From assembly GCA_035308965.1 (NCBI GenBank), contig DATGFN010000021.1:147012-211011 (forward strand): DNA of 64,000 nucleotides, read 5' to 3'. Positions 17,332-25,279 of the stretch are shown here, in pieces. How positions within the stretch are numbered: position 1 is the stretch's first letter; every line of letters begins with the position of its first letter. The stretch comes from DASYXZ01 sp035308965 (lineage in GTDB: Bacteria > Acidobacteriota > Terriglobia > UBA7540). The notes under the pieces are model-generated. The model saw only the letters and a program-made list of their open reading frames with translations. It was not told where the DNA came from and did no database searches. The position numbers and the translations under genes are program-made.

Positions 17332-17430
17332 TTCTGAATTTCAGTTCATCGGTTCTGGCGGCAATCCTGAAATACTGACCTGCAAACCGAGCGGTTCAGT
17401 TCTACCCGCCGATCGAAAGTGATCAACATG

Positions 17431-18108
17431 CTATGCCGTGCTTTGAATAGCCGGCTTGCCACGGCGAGCGACAACTCCGGCGACGGCTCCGAACAGTGAG
17501 CCGATCACCATCGTAAATGGGATCCACAAAAGCATCTGCGGGATCAGGCCAATCATGACCCATTTGGGCCAAAGTGCGGTTGGCCCATTGTAGCCCGGAG
17601 GCAGAGCGTCGTAATGTGTACCCCAGTTGCCGCTGATGGCGAAGATCATCAAGATGGCGACTGGAATCCGGGCCGCCAAACCGTAAGCGAAAAGCGTCTT
17701 GGCAAGCGCGCTCCAGCCCGGAAGACAAACTGCTCCGCCCACCGCAGCAATGACGAAGCCAAGAACCACCTGCAATGGAACTTGCGCCTGTCCCCCCTTG
17801 ATCGCTACGAAGATGCCCAAGATAAATACGGCCAAGCCCAGCAGAGGGAACATGAAGGACTTTCCGGTGCTGGCCGGCCCGCCTCCGTGGCCAGCAAGCT
17901 TGACCGCGAAGTAGGGTCCGAAGATCAAAGGCAGCCACGAAATGCCGATGACAGCACCTCCACCGCCTGGAGTGGTGGCGAACCACGGCTTCGGCCAACC
18001 TTGCATTTCCCCAACCGCTCTCAGAACTGTTACGGTCAACGTGATGACGGCCGGAACCAAAATAAGTTGAATGGTGCTGAGACGGGCGCTGGAAGAATTC
18101 TCTGACAT
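17431..18108 (-). CDS. Hypothetical multi-pass membrane protein, paralogue A
   Basis: This is a 225-residue protein with about six hydrophobic helices (near 15-32, 50-72, 85-105, 115-135, 140-160, 188-215). It begins with ARLSTIQLILVPAVITL and ends in a short basic tail ARRGKPAIQSTA. It is closely similar along its whole length to the adjacent gene at 18228-18905 (same length and the shared pattern T/ITQLVLVPALIT...GISWLP-IFGPYFALKL). The two are a tandem duplication. No catalytic or transport signature is recognised. The ATG at 18108 has GGGGG upstream. The 119-nt gap allows co-transcription with paralogue B. Confidence 0.7.
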   Translation of the reverse strand: MSENSSSARLSTIQLILVPAVITLTVTVLRAVGEMQGWPKPWFATTPGGGGAVIGISWLPLIFGPYFAVKLAGHGGGPASTGKSFMFPLLGLAVFILGIFVAIKGGQAQVPLQVVLGFVIAAVGGAVCLPGWSALAKTLFAYGLAARIPVAILMIFAISGNWGTHYDALPPGYNGPTALWPKWVMIGLIPQMLLWIPFTMVIGSLFGAVAGVVARRGKPAIQSTA

Positions 18109-18227
18109 ATCTACCCCCTTAATAGTTTTTCGAAGGCCGTTTCCAAATCAGGATTTCGGTCAAGTCAGCGGGCGACTACGCCCTTGACTTTCAATCATCC
18201 GTCCCGAAAACCAATCCACCAATCCTC

Positions 18228-18905
18228 TCAGGCTGCGACCTGCACGGCTGTTTTGCCACGGCGAACGACGGCAGCGACAATGCTCCCAAGTAGAGTCCCC
18301 ACTACCACCGTATATCCAACCCAGAAGAACATCTGGGGCAGCACAGCTAAACCTAGGAACTGCCGCCAGAATGGCGCGTTGGCCAAGCTGGGGTCGATGG
18401 CGCTGTAGTGCGTCTTCCAACCCGCTTGCATGGCAATATACATCACAATCAGCACAGGGATGCGAGCCGCAAAAGCATAGGCAAGAAGTGTTGTTCCCAG
18501 AGCCTGCCAGCCGACGCGCGCGACGAACGCTGAACTGAAAACGATCAGGTATCCCAGAATGAGGATTGGTGTTGCGCCAGAAGTAAAACCTTTGAAGACG
18601 ACGAACCCTCCCAGGAACATGACGGGAACGCCAGCCAGAGCGAGACCAATCGCTTTCCCCTTGCTCGCCGGGCCGAGGTCAACGCTCGCCAGCTTGAGTG
18701 CGAAATAGGGGCCAAAAATAATCGGCAACCACGCGATTCCGACAATCGCTCCGGCGCCACCTGCCGCGCCGGTACCGAACAACGCCGGAGACCATTGTTG
18801 AAGCTCTCCCACCAACCTCAAAATTGTTATCGCTAGTGTGATCAGAGCCGGAACTAAGACGAGTTGCGTGATGTTGAGCCGAGCGCCGGAACTTGTGCCT
18901 GCCAT
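18228..18905 (-). CDS. Hypothetical multi-pass membrane protein, paralogue B
   Basis: This is a 225-residue protein with the same layout as paralogue A: N-terminal ARLNITQLVLVPALITLAI, a central GIAWLPIIFGPYFALKLAS block, the conserved LAYAFAARIPVLIVMYIA helix, a TYY-like TH(Y) segment (KTHYSAID), and the C-terminal basic RRGKTAVQVAA. A strong AGGAGG precedes the ATG at 18905. It is upstream of A in the same direction, so it is probably the first gene of a two-gene operon. Function is unknown. Retention of two divergent copies suggests a hetero-oligomer or two specificities (inference). Confidence 0.7.
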   Translation of the reverse strand: MAGTSSGARLNITQLVLVPALITLAITILRLVGELQQWSPALFGTGAAGGAGAIVGIAWLPIIFGPYFALKLASVDLGPASKGKAIGLALAGVPVMFLGGFVVFKGFTSGATPILILGYLIVFSSAFVARVGWQALGTTLLAYAFAARIPVLIVMYIAMQAGWKTHYSAIDPSLANAPFWRQFLGLAVLPQMFFWVGYTVVVGTLLGSIVAAVVRRGKTAVQVAA

Positions 18906-19072
18906 TTAGACCTCCTGTGTCAATTCCAGGATGACGCCCCGAAATTATCAACGACTGCGGGTCGCCCTGTGAACCCCTCACTGAATCGAGAACACAATCC
19001 TGTATCTTAGCCGATTTAAGGAGCCCCTGTCAGTGGATACACACAATTTGGTGGTGTCCGGGTTTGCATCGC

Positions 19073-19140
19073 TGGGAGCGCAGGCGTCTCGCCCGCTTTT
19101 TCATTATCAACTGATTGCGGGCGAGACGCCCGCGCTCCCA
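19073..19140. repeat. Long palindromic repeat, 24-nt arms with one mismatch
   Basis: The left arm (19073-19096) and right arm (19117-19140) are inverted copies with a single A/G difference, around a 20-nt AT-rich loop. The core words GGCGTCTCGCCCGC and GCGCTCCCA recur in degraded form at 52690-52757 and related words occur inside the RND pump gene (38322-38396). The surrounding gap 18906-19379 (474 nt) contains no credible gene. A weak plus-strand reading from 19220 lacks a ribosome site and family features. Confidence 0.7.
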
Positions 19141-19379
19141 GGAGATTAGTGCACAACCAAACCCTATTCGGGTCGCCAGCGTGAACTTCCGCCTTGCCCG
19201 CAAGCCCTGAATTATTTATGTGGACATGAAAATTAAGGTGGTACACTGCATCCAAGCTCTAGAGCCTGACTGGTTGGTTTTCGTCCAGAGCCATGATATC
19301 TGGTCGGGGGAAAGTGCCGTCGCCGATACCTCCAAGGGCGTGCGACCGTATCGGAGCTTAGATATCGGAAGGATCGCTA

Positions 19380-20870
19380 ATGAAAACCCTTCTCGTCTAT
19401 CCGGAATTCCCCGACACATTTTGGAGTTTCAAACACGCCCTCCCCTTTCAGGGCAAGCGCTCCGCCTATCCCCCTCTGGGGTTGCTGACGGTTGCTTCCA
19501 TGCTGCCGAAAAGCTGGCCCAAGCGAATTGTGGATCTGAACGTCCGAAGACTCAAGGATTCGGACTTGGATTGGGCGGATGTGGTCTTTTTCAGCGGGAT
19601 GATTGTGCAAGGCCCGTCCATGAAAGCGGCCATCGACCGCTGCAAGAGCCGGGGGCTGCGCACGGTGGTGGGCGGACCCATCGCCAGCACGCAGGATCAT
19701 CATTTTGCCGGCGTCGATCACGTGGTGGAGGGTGAAGCGGAAGAACTGATCGACGAGCTGGCCGCGGATTTGGAGCGGGGCGAAGCCAAGCCTCATTACA
19801 AAGCAAAAGATTTGCCCGACCTCACTCGGGTACCGCTGCCTCAACTTCATCTGGCCGACCTGCGGCGCTACAGCGCCATGGCCGTCCAATACTCGCGCGG
19901 CTGCCCGTTCACCTGTGAGTTTTGCGACATCATCGAAATCTATGGCCGCCGCCCCCGCACCAAGACTCCGGAACAGGTTTGCGCCGAATTCGATTTGGTA
20001 TACAAGCTGGGCTGGAGAGGCCCCGTCTTCCTGGTGGACGACAACTTTATTGGTAATAAGAAAAACGTGAAGCTCCTTCTCCCCCATCTGGTGGAATGGA
20101 TGCGCAATCACAAGTTTCCCTTCTCCCTTTTCACCGAAGCTTCGCTGAACCTGGCCGAAGATGATGACTTGTTGCGCATGATGCGCGAGGCCCACTTCAC
20201 CAGGGTGTTCCTGGGGATTGAAACGCCGGTGGCTGAAAGCTTGAAGGAAACGACCAAATTCCAGAACCTGCGGCACGATTTACTGGAGAGCGTGAAGCGC
20301 ATTCAGGCGCGTGGGATTGAAGTGATGGCGGGATTCATCGTCGGGTTTGACAGCGACCCCCACGACGTTTTCGACCGCCAAATCCAGTTCATTCGCGACG
20401 CGGCGATTCCCCTTTCCATGGTGGGCCTGCTTTCCGCTTTACCCAACACGCAGCTTTGGCGCCGTTTAAAGTCAGAGGGCCGGCTTCTGAAAGACAGCTT
20501 GGGCAGTAACACCCTGCTGGATTTGAACTACATTCCCAAGATGGACCCCCAGGAACTGTTGGCCGGCTATCAGCGAATTCTCAAAACCATTTACAACCCG
20601 GAAGAGTATTTCAAGCGTGCCTCGGATTTTCTGTCCCACTTGGGCGCCTCGGCGCGCGCACCCATGGTCTTCTCGGACCTGATGGCTTTGGGACGGTCAT
20701 TGTGGCGGCAGGGCGTGCTGAGTGACTACCGGATGGAATACTGGAAATTCATTGCGGAAACTCTGCATCGGCATCGCAGTCATTTCGATAAGGCCATCAC
20801 CCTCGCCATCATGGGCCATCACTTCTTCGAATTGACCTGGGCCAGTGAGAGCGTGGCGCTCGGTGGCTAG
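19380..20870 (+). CDS. B12-binding-domain radical SAM protein
   Basis: This is a 496-residue cytoplasmic enzyme. The N-terminal cobalamin-binding-like domain (about 1-140) starts MKTLLVYPEFPDTFW and includes PPLGLLTVASMLP and VVGGPIAS. The radical SAM core (about 165-380) carries the CxxxCxxC cluster motif in SRGCPFTCEFCDI (about 178-190). The C-terminal region (about 385-490) matches the DUF4070 extension (LNYIPKMDPQELLAGYQRI). Relatives carry out methyl transfers or carbon-skeleton changes on lipids, hopanoids or tetrapyrroles. The substrate cannot be told here. GGAAGG lies 5 nt before the ATG. It is likely monocistronic. Confidence 0.9.
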   Translation: MKTLLVYPEFPDTFWSFKHALPFQGKRSAYPPLGLLTVASMLPKSWPKRIVDLNVRRLKDSDLDWADVVFFSGMIVQGPSMKAAIDRCKSRGLRTVVGGPIASTQDHHFAGVDHVVEGEAEELIDELAADLERGEAKPHYKAKDLPDLTRVPLPQLHLADLRRYSAMAVQYSRGCPFTCEFCDIIEIYGRRPRTKTPEQVCAEFDLVYKLGWRGPVFLVDDNFIGNKKNVKLLLPHLVEWMRNHKFPFSLFTEASLNLAEDDDLLRMMREAHFTRVFLGIETPVAESLKETTKFQNLRHDLLESVKRIQARGIEVMAGFIVGFDSDPHDVFDRQIQFIRDAAIPLSMVGLLSALPNTQLWRRLKSEGRLLKDSLGSNTLLDLNYIPKMDPQELLAGYQRILKTIYNPEEYFKRASDFLSHLGASARAPMVFSDLMALGRSLWRQGVLSDYRMEYWKFIAETLHRHRSHFDKAITLAIMGHHFFELTWASESVALGG

Positions 20871-20906
20871 TGGGCTGCATTCGGCAATCATTCTAATAAA
20901 CTCATT

Positions 20907-21650
20907 ATGAAAAGCCACAAGCGTCTCATCGCACTTGCGGTATTGTGTTTCGCCGTTCGCCTCTCTCTCGCCCAGGACACAGTCACTCCGGACGGCATCT
21001 ATCGAATCACTCCGGTCCGTCCCATTGATCAGCTCCGCGCCGAAGCCTTGCGAGCCTCGCCTCCCAAGGAGGAAGGCAAGCGAGCGCCAGATCTTGTAGA
21101 ATTGGTCAAGCTCGATTCCACCATCAAGCTGGATATTCGCTACGCAACCTCAAACAACTTTCTCAGCACACCCGTATATACCCAGGCTCGGGCCTTTATG
21201 CAGCGGCCCGCCGGCGAGGCGCTGGTTCGCATCAACCAGAAGCTGAGGCAGGATGGGTATGGTCTGATTATCCATGATGCCTACCGGCCATGGTACGTCA
21301 CCAAAATCTTCTGGGATGCCACGCCCGCCGATCGGCATATCTTCGTGGCGAATCCCACCGAAGGTTCCAGGCACAATCGCGGATGCGCGGTGGACCTCTC
21401 ACTATACGACTTGAAGACGGGCAAGGAAGTAGGGATGCCTAGCGTCTACGATGAAATGACCACGCGAGCCTACTCTGACTATCCCGGCGGTACTGACCAG
21501 CAACGCCAGCGGCGCAAGATCCTTCGCGACGCCATGGAGTCGGAGGGATTCACCGTCAACCCGACTGAATGGTGGCACTTCGACTACAAATCCTGGGCTG
21601 AGTATCCAATTATAAACATTCCATTTGAAAAATTGGGGCTTGCGAATTAG
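20907..21650 (+). CDS. Exported D-alanyl-D-alanine dipeptidase (VanX-like, M15D)
   Basis: This is a 247-residue zinc peptidase with a signal peptide (about 1-22, ending LAQD). M15D hallmarks are DIRYATSNNF (about 72-81), the first zinc motif SRHNRGCAVDLSLYD (about 152-166, with His and Asp ligands) and the second motif NPTEWWHFDY (about 217-226, with catalytic Glu and the His ligand). The enzyme hydrolyses the D-Ala-D-Ala dipeptide. With a signal peptide and no vanH/vanA neighbours, a role in cell-wall peptide turnover or D-Ala salvage is more likely than glycopeptide resistance. It starts 36 nt after the radical SAM gene. Confidence 0.9.
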   Translation: MKSHKRLIALAVLCFAVRLSLAQDTVTPDGIYRITPVRPIDQLRAEALRASPPKEEGKRAPDLVELVKLDSTIKLDIRYATSNNFLSTPVYTQARAFMQRPAGEALVRINQKLRQDGYGLIIHDAYRPWYVTKIFWDATPADRHIFVANPTEGSRHNRGCAVDLSLYDLKTGKEVGMPSVYDEMTTRAYSDYPGGTDQQRQRRKILRDAMESEGFTVNPTEWWHFDYKSWAEYPIINIPFEKLGLAN

Positions 21651-21762
21651 GACACCGCTATCGGCGAAATCTGCGTCATCTGCGGATGAATATTTTCAGG
21701 GGAGAAAGATGAAAATGATCCTTCTCCCGCGGCTGCGAGATCAGGATGAAATTGCGGCGGGA

Positions 21763-22347
21763 TTATCCCTTCTTTAATTCGCCCAGCACCAAGCGCGCGG
21801 TTTCCTTCAGGGTTTCGAAAACGCCCACGCCCTTATAGGCGATGGCTTCCAAAACGGGTTCATTCTTTTTCATCAAGGCTTTCTTCAGATCTTCCAGGGG
21901 CAGAGCGTTGGGAAGGTCGCGCTTGTTCAATTGGAGGATGTAGGGAATCTTCATCAAATCGTAATTATGTTCCTTCAGGTTTTCCTGGAGATTATCCAGC
22001 GCCTCAAAATTGGCGTCCATGCGTTCTTCCTGAGAATCGGCGACAAAGATCACGCCATCCACGCCCCGCAGGATCAGCTTGCGGCTGGCATCATAAAAAA
22101 CCTGTCCGGGGACCGTGTAGAGGTGGAAGCGCGTTTTGAATCCGCGCACCGTACCCAGATCAAGAGGCAGGAAATCGAAAAAGAGGGTGCGGTCGGTTTC
22201 CGTAGCCAGGGAAATCATCTTGCCGCCGGTTTTGCCCAGTGTCTGGTCAAAGATCCATTGCAGGTTGGTGGTCTTGCCCCCCAGGCCGGCGCCGTAGTAG
22301 ACGATTTTGCAATTAATTTCGCGAGCCGCAAAATTGATAAAACTCAC
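21763..22347 (-). CDS. MglA-like small Ras-family GTPase
   Basis: This is a 194-residue GTPase of the bacterial MglA group. The protein begins with FINFAAREINCKIVYYG, followed by the P-loop GAGLGGKTTNL (about 19-29). The G3-like segment FHLYTVPGQVFYD has Thr where Ras has Asp, typical of MglA. NKRDLPNAL is the G4 motif. MglA proteins set cell polarity and control gliding or type IV pili in Myxococcus. The usual roadblock partner MglB is not next to it. I start at GTG 22347 (AAAAGGGG upstream), which matches the family N-terminus; an ATG at 22431 would add 28 unmatched residues. Confidence 0.9.
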   Translation of the reverse strand: MSFINFAAREINCKIVYYGAGLGGKTTNLQWIFDQTLGKTGGKMISLATETDRTLFFDFLPLDLGTVRGFKTRFHLYTVPGQVFYDASRKLILRGVDGVIFVADSQEERMDANFEALDNLQENLKEHNYDLMKIPYILQLNKRDLPNALPLEDLKKALMKKNEPVLEAIAYKGVGVFETLKETARLVLGELKKG

Positions 22348-22650
22348 TCGGTCGATCCCCTTTTCCCTAATCCACAGTTCCGCCAAGCGCCCTAAGTCAC
22401 CGCCCCACAAGGCGCCTGACTTTCGCCTCAAATCCGGGCATGGGTTCTCATCGGCCCGCGGTAAGTCGGAGTGAAGCTATATAACACAATCCCATGCAGA
22501 TAACAATAGCTGGATACCAAGTTTGACCGAAGCACAGGCTCTGCCCGCGCCCTTTGGTCCGTCGATTCGGGAGCAGATCTCACCTTAAACATCGAGGCTA
22601 GACGAATCCTGACACAGCCATCATATCGCGCCACGAGTCGGTGGGTCCAA

Positions 22651-23235
22651 TCATTTGGCACTCTTCTTAGGGAACTGGGGGGCAATTTTGGCCAGAGCAT
22701 CACCCAGTTTATCCAGCGCGCGCGCCCAATCTCGTTTAGCCGTGGATCTGGTTGCGCCATAGGCGTAAATGAAGAATGTGAGGGAGTATCCCCATTTCCT
22801 ATCCTCGTGATACAAGCATCGCCGGACAACAATACTCATCTGGGCGCGAAGGCGGCACCCGGCCAATGACCTCTCCAGATTTCTTGCCAGCCTGACGTGC
22901 GGATCGAGGCGCGAATGGAGATCGGACCGCTCAAAAACCAAATCCACATAACCGCCCACCTTGAGCGGAAGCTGGAAATCCAGCTCTTCTTCATCCGTCA
23001 ATTGGGTCGTGGCCTCGAAGTCGCACTTTGCGGTGCGAAATGTTGAACCAGGCATATTGACTCTTTGGAGCAATCGGGCCAGCGGAGGATTGCTCCGGCA
23101 TTCCGCCAGGGATAAAATCTTTTCCGGAAACCTTCTCAAGTCGACATATCTCAGGAGTGGCCGGTTGGGGCTTGCCCACGGAATCTCTAAAGTCGAGTCG
23201 CCGGGCTCAAGTTCGGAAAGAATTTCGACGCGCAT
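22651..23235 (-). CDS. Hypothetical protein, 194 aa, PilZ-like neighbourhood
   Basis: This is a soluble protein without signal or membrane segments. I do not recognise the family. It contains a beta-rich N-terminal half (VEILSELEPGDSTLEIPW, RPLLRYVDLRRFPEKI) and a region reading LPLKVGGYVDLVFERSDLHSRLDPHVRL. The C-terminal half has a helix-rich basic tail (STAKRDWARALDKLGDALAKIAPQFPKK). It is transcribed divergently from a PilZ-domain gene and lies beside the MglA gene, so a role in surface behaviour or c-di-GMP signalling is possible but only by context. A real gene is likely, with coding-type composition and no alternative ORF. Confidence 0.5.
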   Translation of the reverse strand: MRVEILSELEPGDSTLEIPWASPNRPLLRYVDLRRFPEKILSLAECRSNPPLARLLQRVNMPGSTFRTAKCDFEATTQLTDEEELDFQLPLKVGGYVDLVFERSDLHSRLDPHVRLARNLERSLAGCRLRAQMSIVVRRCLYHEDRKWGYSLTFFIYAYGATRSTAKRDWARALDKLGDALAKIAPQFPKKSAK

Positions 23236-23392
23236 ACACTCCTTGATACCACGGAGCGGGCCCGGTTTACAAAAGCTTCGACTCGAGGGTTGCGATTCAA
23301 CTTCTCCTCAAGGGGATTTGACCTTGTGGTATGATGAGGGATACTCTCGACGGCGAGTAGCTGTGGAACATAGTTTGGCTTCAAGCACTCCT

Positions 23393-23728
23393 ATGGACAA
23401 GAAAGCTGGACAAAAGCCGGCGCGACGCCGGAGCGCTCGAATGGTCCTGCGCATTCCCTTGCTGGTGAACGCGGTGAATTCAGAGCAGGAGACCGAGTGG
23501 GAACCCGTGGAAACCATCATGGTGAGCGAGCACGGGGGCATGATTCGAGCCAGACAGAATTTTCAAATTGGCTCCACGCTGGACATCCGGGTGCGCAACA
23601 AAGACCGATTTGCTCAGGCGCGCGTGGTCTGGACTTCAACCAAAGTGACCGCACAAGGTATGGAGCTCGGGTTTGAGATTGTGGATCAAGACGGCTTCTG
23701 GGAAATCAAATTCCCTCCCGACACTTAG
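23393..23728 (+). CDS. PilZ-domain protein
   Basis: This is a 111-residue protein consisting of one PilZ-type beta barrel. A basic N-terminus RRRSARMVLRIPLLV holds the RxxxR-like c-di-GMP motif, followed by TIMVSEHGGMIRARQNFQIGS in place of the usual D/NxSxxG loop (here SEHGG), then RVVWTSTKVTAQGMELGFEI. Such proteins bind cyclic di-GMP and act as effectors on motility or polysaccharide machines. The altered loop may weaken binding. The ATG at 23393 fits the domain boundary, though a ribosome site is weak. Longer readings reach into the divergent gene. Confidence 0.75.
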   Translation: MDKKAGQKPARRRSARMVLRIPLLVNAVNSEQETEWEPVETIMVSEHGGMIRARQNFQIGSTLDIRVRNKDRFAQARVVWTSTKVTAQGMELGFEIVDQDGFWEIKFPPDT

Positions 23729-23803
23729 AATTCCGGCGGCCGCTTCCGGGAGTCGTTTCCCACCTGGGATTATCGCGGCGTCGCGCGAGAAAGGGGTAGC
23801 GCT

Positions 23804-24229
23804 ATGACGGTCCGAGAGATCATGACCGCTGATGTGACCACCGTACAAGAGACCGAAATGCTGCTGGACGCGGCAATGATTTTCGCCCGCTCTTCCCTCC
23901 GGCACCTTCCCGTCCTCAGGGATTCCTTACTGGTTGGCGTGATCACGGAACGCGACGTGAAGCGATTTGCCCCCGGAGTATTGAGCGGAGTCACCTCGGG
24001 AAAATACAATGAGATTATGGAAACAACCCCTCTCAGCCGGGTGATGACGCGTGACCCGATGACCCTCAAACCCAGCCAGGATGTTGCCGACGCGGCGGAG
24101 ATTTTCTCCACCAAACGTTTCGGATGTCTTCCGGTCGTGGATGATGGGAAGCTGGTGGGAATCATTACAACTACGGACATGCTCAGATTGATGGCCCGAA
24201 TCATGAAGGATAAGAACGCCAACAAATAG
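23804..24229 (+). CDS. Tandem CBS-domain protein
   Basis: This 141-residue protein is made of two CBS motifs (about 5-60 and 75-135), each with the characteristic pattern: VREIMTADVTTV...LPVLRDSLLVGVITERDV and VMTRDPMTL...LPVVDDGKLVGIITTTDM. A pair forms a Bateman module that binds adenine nucleotides and senses energy state. Free-standing copies act by partnering with enzymes or transporters. It follows the PilZ gene by 75 nt on the same strand. A GGGGTAG precedes the ATG. No partner is suggested by context. Confidence 0.88.
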   Translation: MTVREIMTADVTTVQETEMLLDAAMIFARSSLRHLPVLRDSLLVGVITERDVKRFAPGVLSGVTSGKYNEIMETTPLSRVMTRDPMTLKPSQDVADAAEIFSTKRFGCLPVVDDGKLVGIITTTDMLRLMARIMKDKNANK

Positions 24230-24483
24230 ACCGCTTGGCGGACCCGCAAGTTTTCGGGGGCGCCATCAATCAAATCTTTTTCAAATCCCGTGCCCAGTGA
24301 AGAGGAAGCAACGGGTTGAACGTACACAATCGTAATTCCACCACCTTGAATTCGCGTCTTGGAAAAAAGGTATCCAAAATGCCTATTTACTTCCCGCACG
24401 GGCCCGCAATCAACCTGGCTTGCGACATGATCGAGGCGACCTTGCCGGTCCCCGTCCACGCGTTCACCGGGAGCTTTTGAGCA

Positions 24484-25164
24484 ATGGATGCAAGACAAGT
24501 CAATGAATTAGAATCCCGGCACCCTCGGGAATACGGCTTCTCAGGTTGCCCACCGAAGTACAATTTTCGTGCCAAGTTCCTCAGCCTTTGTATTGCAGCT
24601 TTCGCAATCATCCCCCAGATCTCCGCACAGGCGCAGCCGCCGCAGCCCAAAGAGAAACCGGCGGCCACCTACACTATTCCTCTTCCACCTCTGCCGGATT
24701 TCTCGCAACTCAATTGGCTGATGGGTGAATGGTCGGGAAAAACCGGTGATCAAAAGTCTCAGGGCGATATTCATCTAAAAGTCTCTTATGATCTTGAAAA
24801 GAGAGTAGCCGTTTTCCGTGAATCGGTATCGCTTCCGGGCACTAAAACCAATCCCGAAATTACCGAAACCTGGATGGGAATTTTAACGGCGGACCGTCCG
24901 GGAGCGGGTTATAGTCTTCGCGTTTTCTCATCCACCGGCTTCGTCACTCGCTATCGGGTAACGGTTGAGGGCGCTGAAATTCAGTTCAATCCGGAAGGAG
25001 GCGAACAGCCTCCACCGGGATGGCTTTTTCGCCGCAAGCTGACGCGGACGGATACAGACGCGTTGACCGAAACGGTTCAAGTTGCGCCGCCACAAAAACC
25101 CTTCTTTGATTACTTCACCGCCAAACTGACCAGAGCCCAACCCGAGGCGGCAAAATCCAAGTAA
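24484..25164 (+). CDS. Hypothetical exported lipocalin-like protein (DUF1579/DUF6265-like)
   Basis: This is a 226-residue protein. A hydrophobic export segment lies at about residues 30-52 (FLSLCIAAFAIIPQISAQAQ) behind an unusually long n-region, so the start may be later than the ATG at 24484, but no better start is visible. A proline-rich linker follows, then a beta-barrel-like domain beginning LNWLMGEWSGKTGDQK, the typical WLxGxW opening of DUF1579/DUF6265 proteins. Then come VFRESVSLPG, ITETWMGILTADR and WLFRRKLTRTD. These proteins are of unknown function. The next gene starts 115 nt on and encodes an AsmA protein. Confidence 0.7.
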   Translation: MDARQVNELESRHPREYGFSGCPPKYNFRAKFLSLCIAAFAIIPQISAQAQPPQPKEKPAATYTIPLPPLPDFSQLNWLMGEWSGKTGDQKSQGDIHLKVSYDLEKRVAVFRESVSLPGTKTNPEITETWMGILTADRPGAGYSLRVFSSTGFVTRYRVTVEGAEIQFNPEGGEQPPPGWLFRRKLTRTDTDALTETVQVAPPQKPFFDYFTAKLTRAQPEAAKSK

Positions 25165-25279
25165 GACTTGATTAGTCCAACCCGGAGTGTTGTAAAATCT
25201 TTGAGGGTGACCGAAGCGCGCAGGTGGGTGAGGAATTCTGTCGGGCTACGCTTCCGGGCGCGCGAATCCAAAGGAAATT

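Noticed and set aside
19377..20276. Minus-strand ORF opposite the radical SAM gene
   Set aside because: It is antisense to a gene with an intact CxxxCxxC motif and lacks a start signal.
20907..21650. Glycopeptide-resistance role for the VanX-like gene
   Set aside because: No vanH, vanA or vanRS-type genes are adjacent and the protein has a signal peptide, unlike cytoplasmic VanX of resistance clusters.
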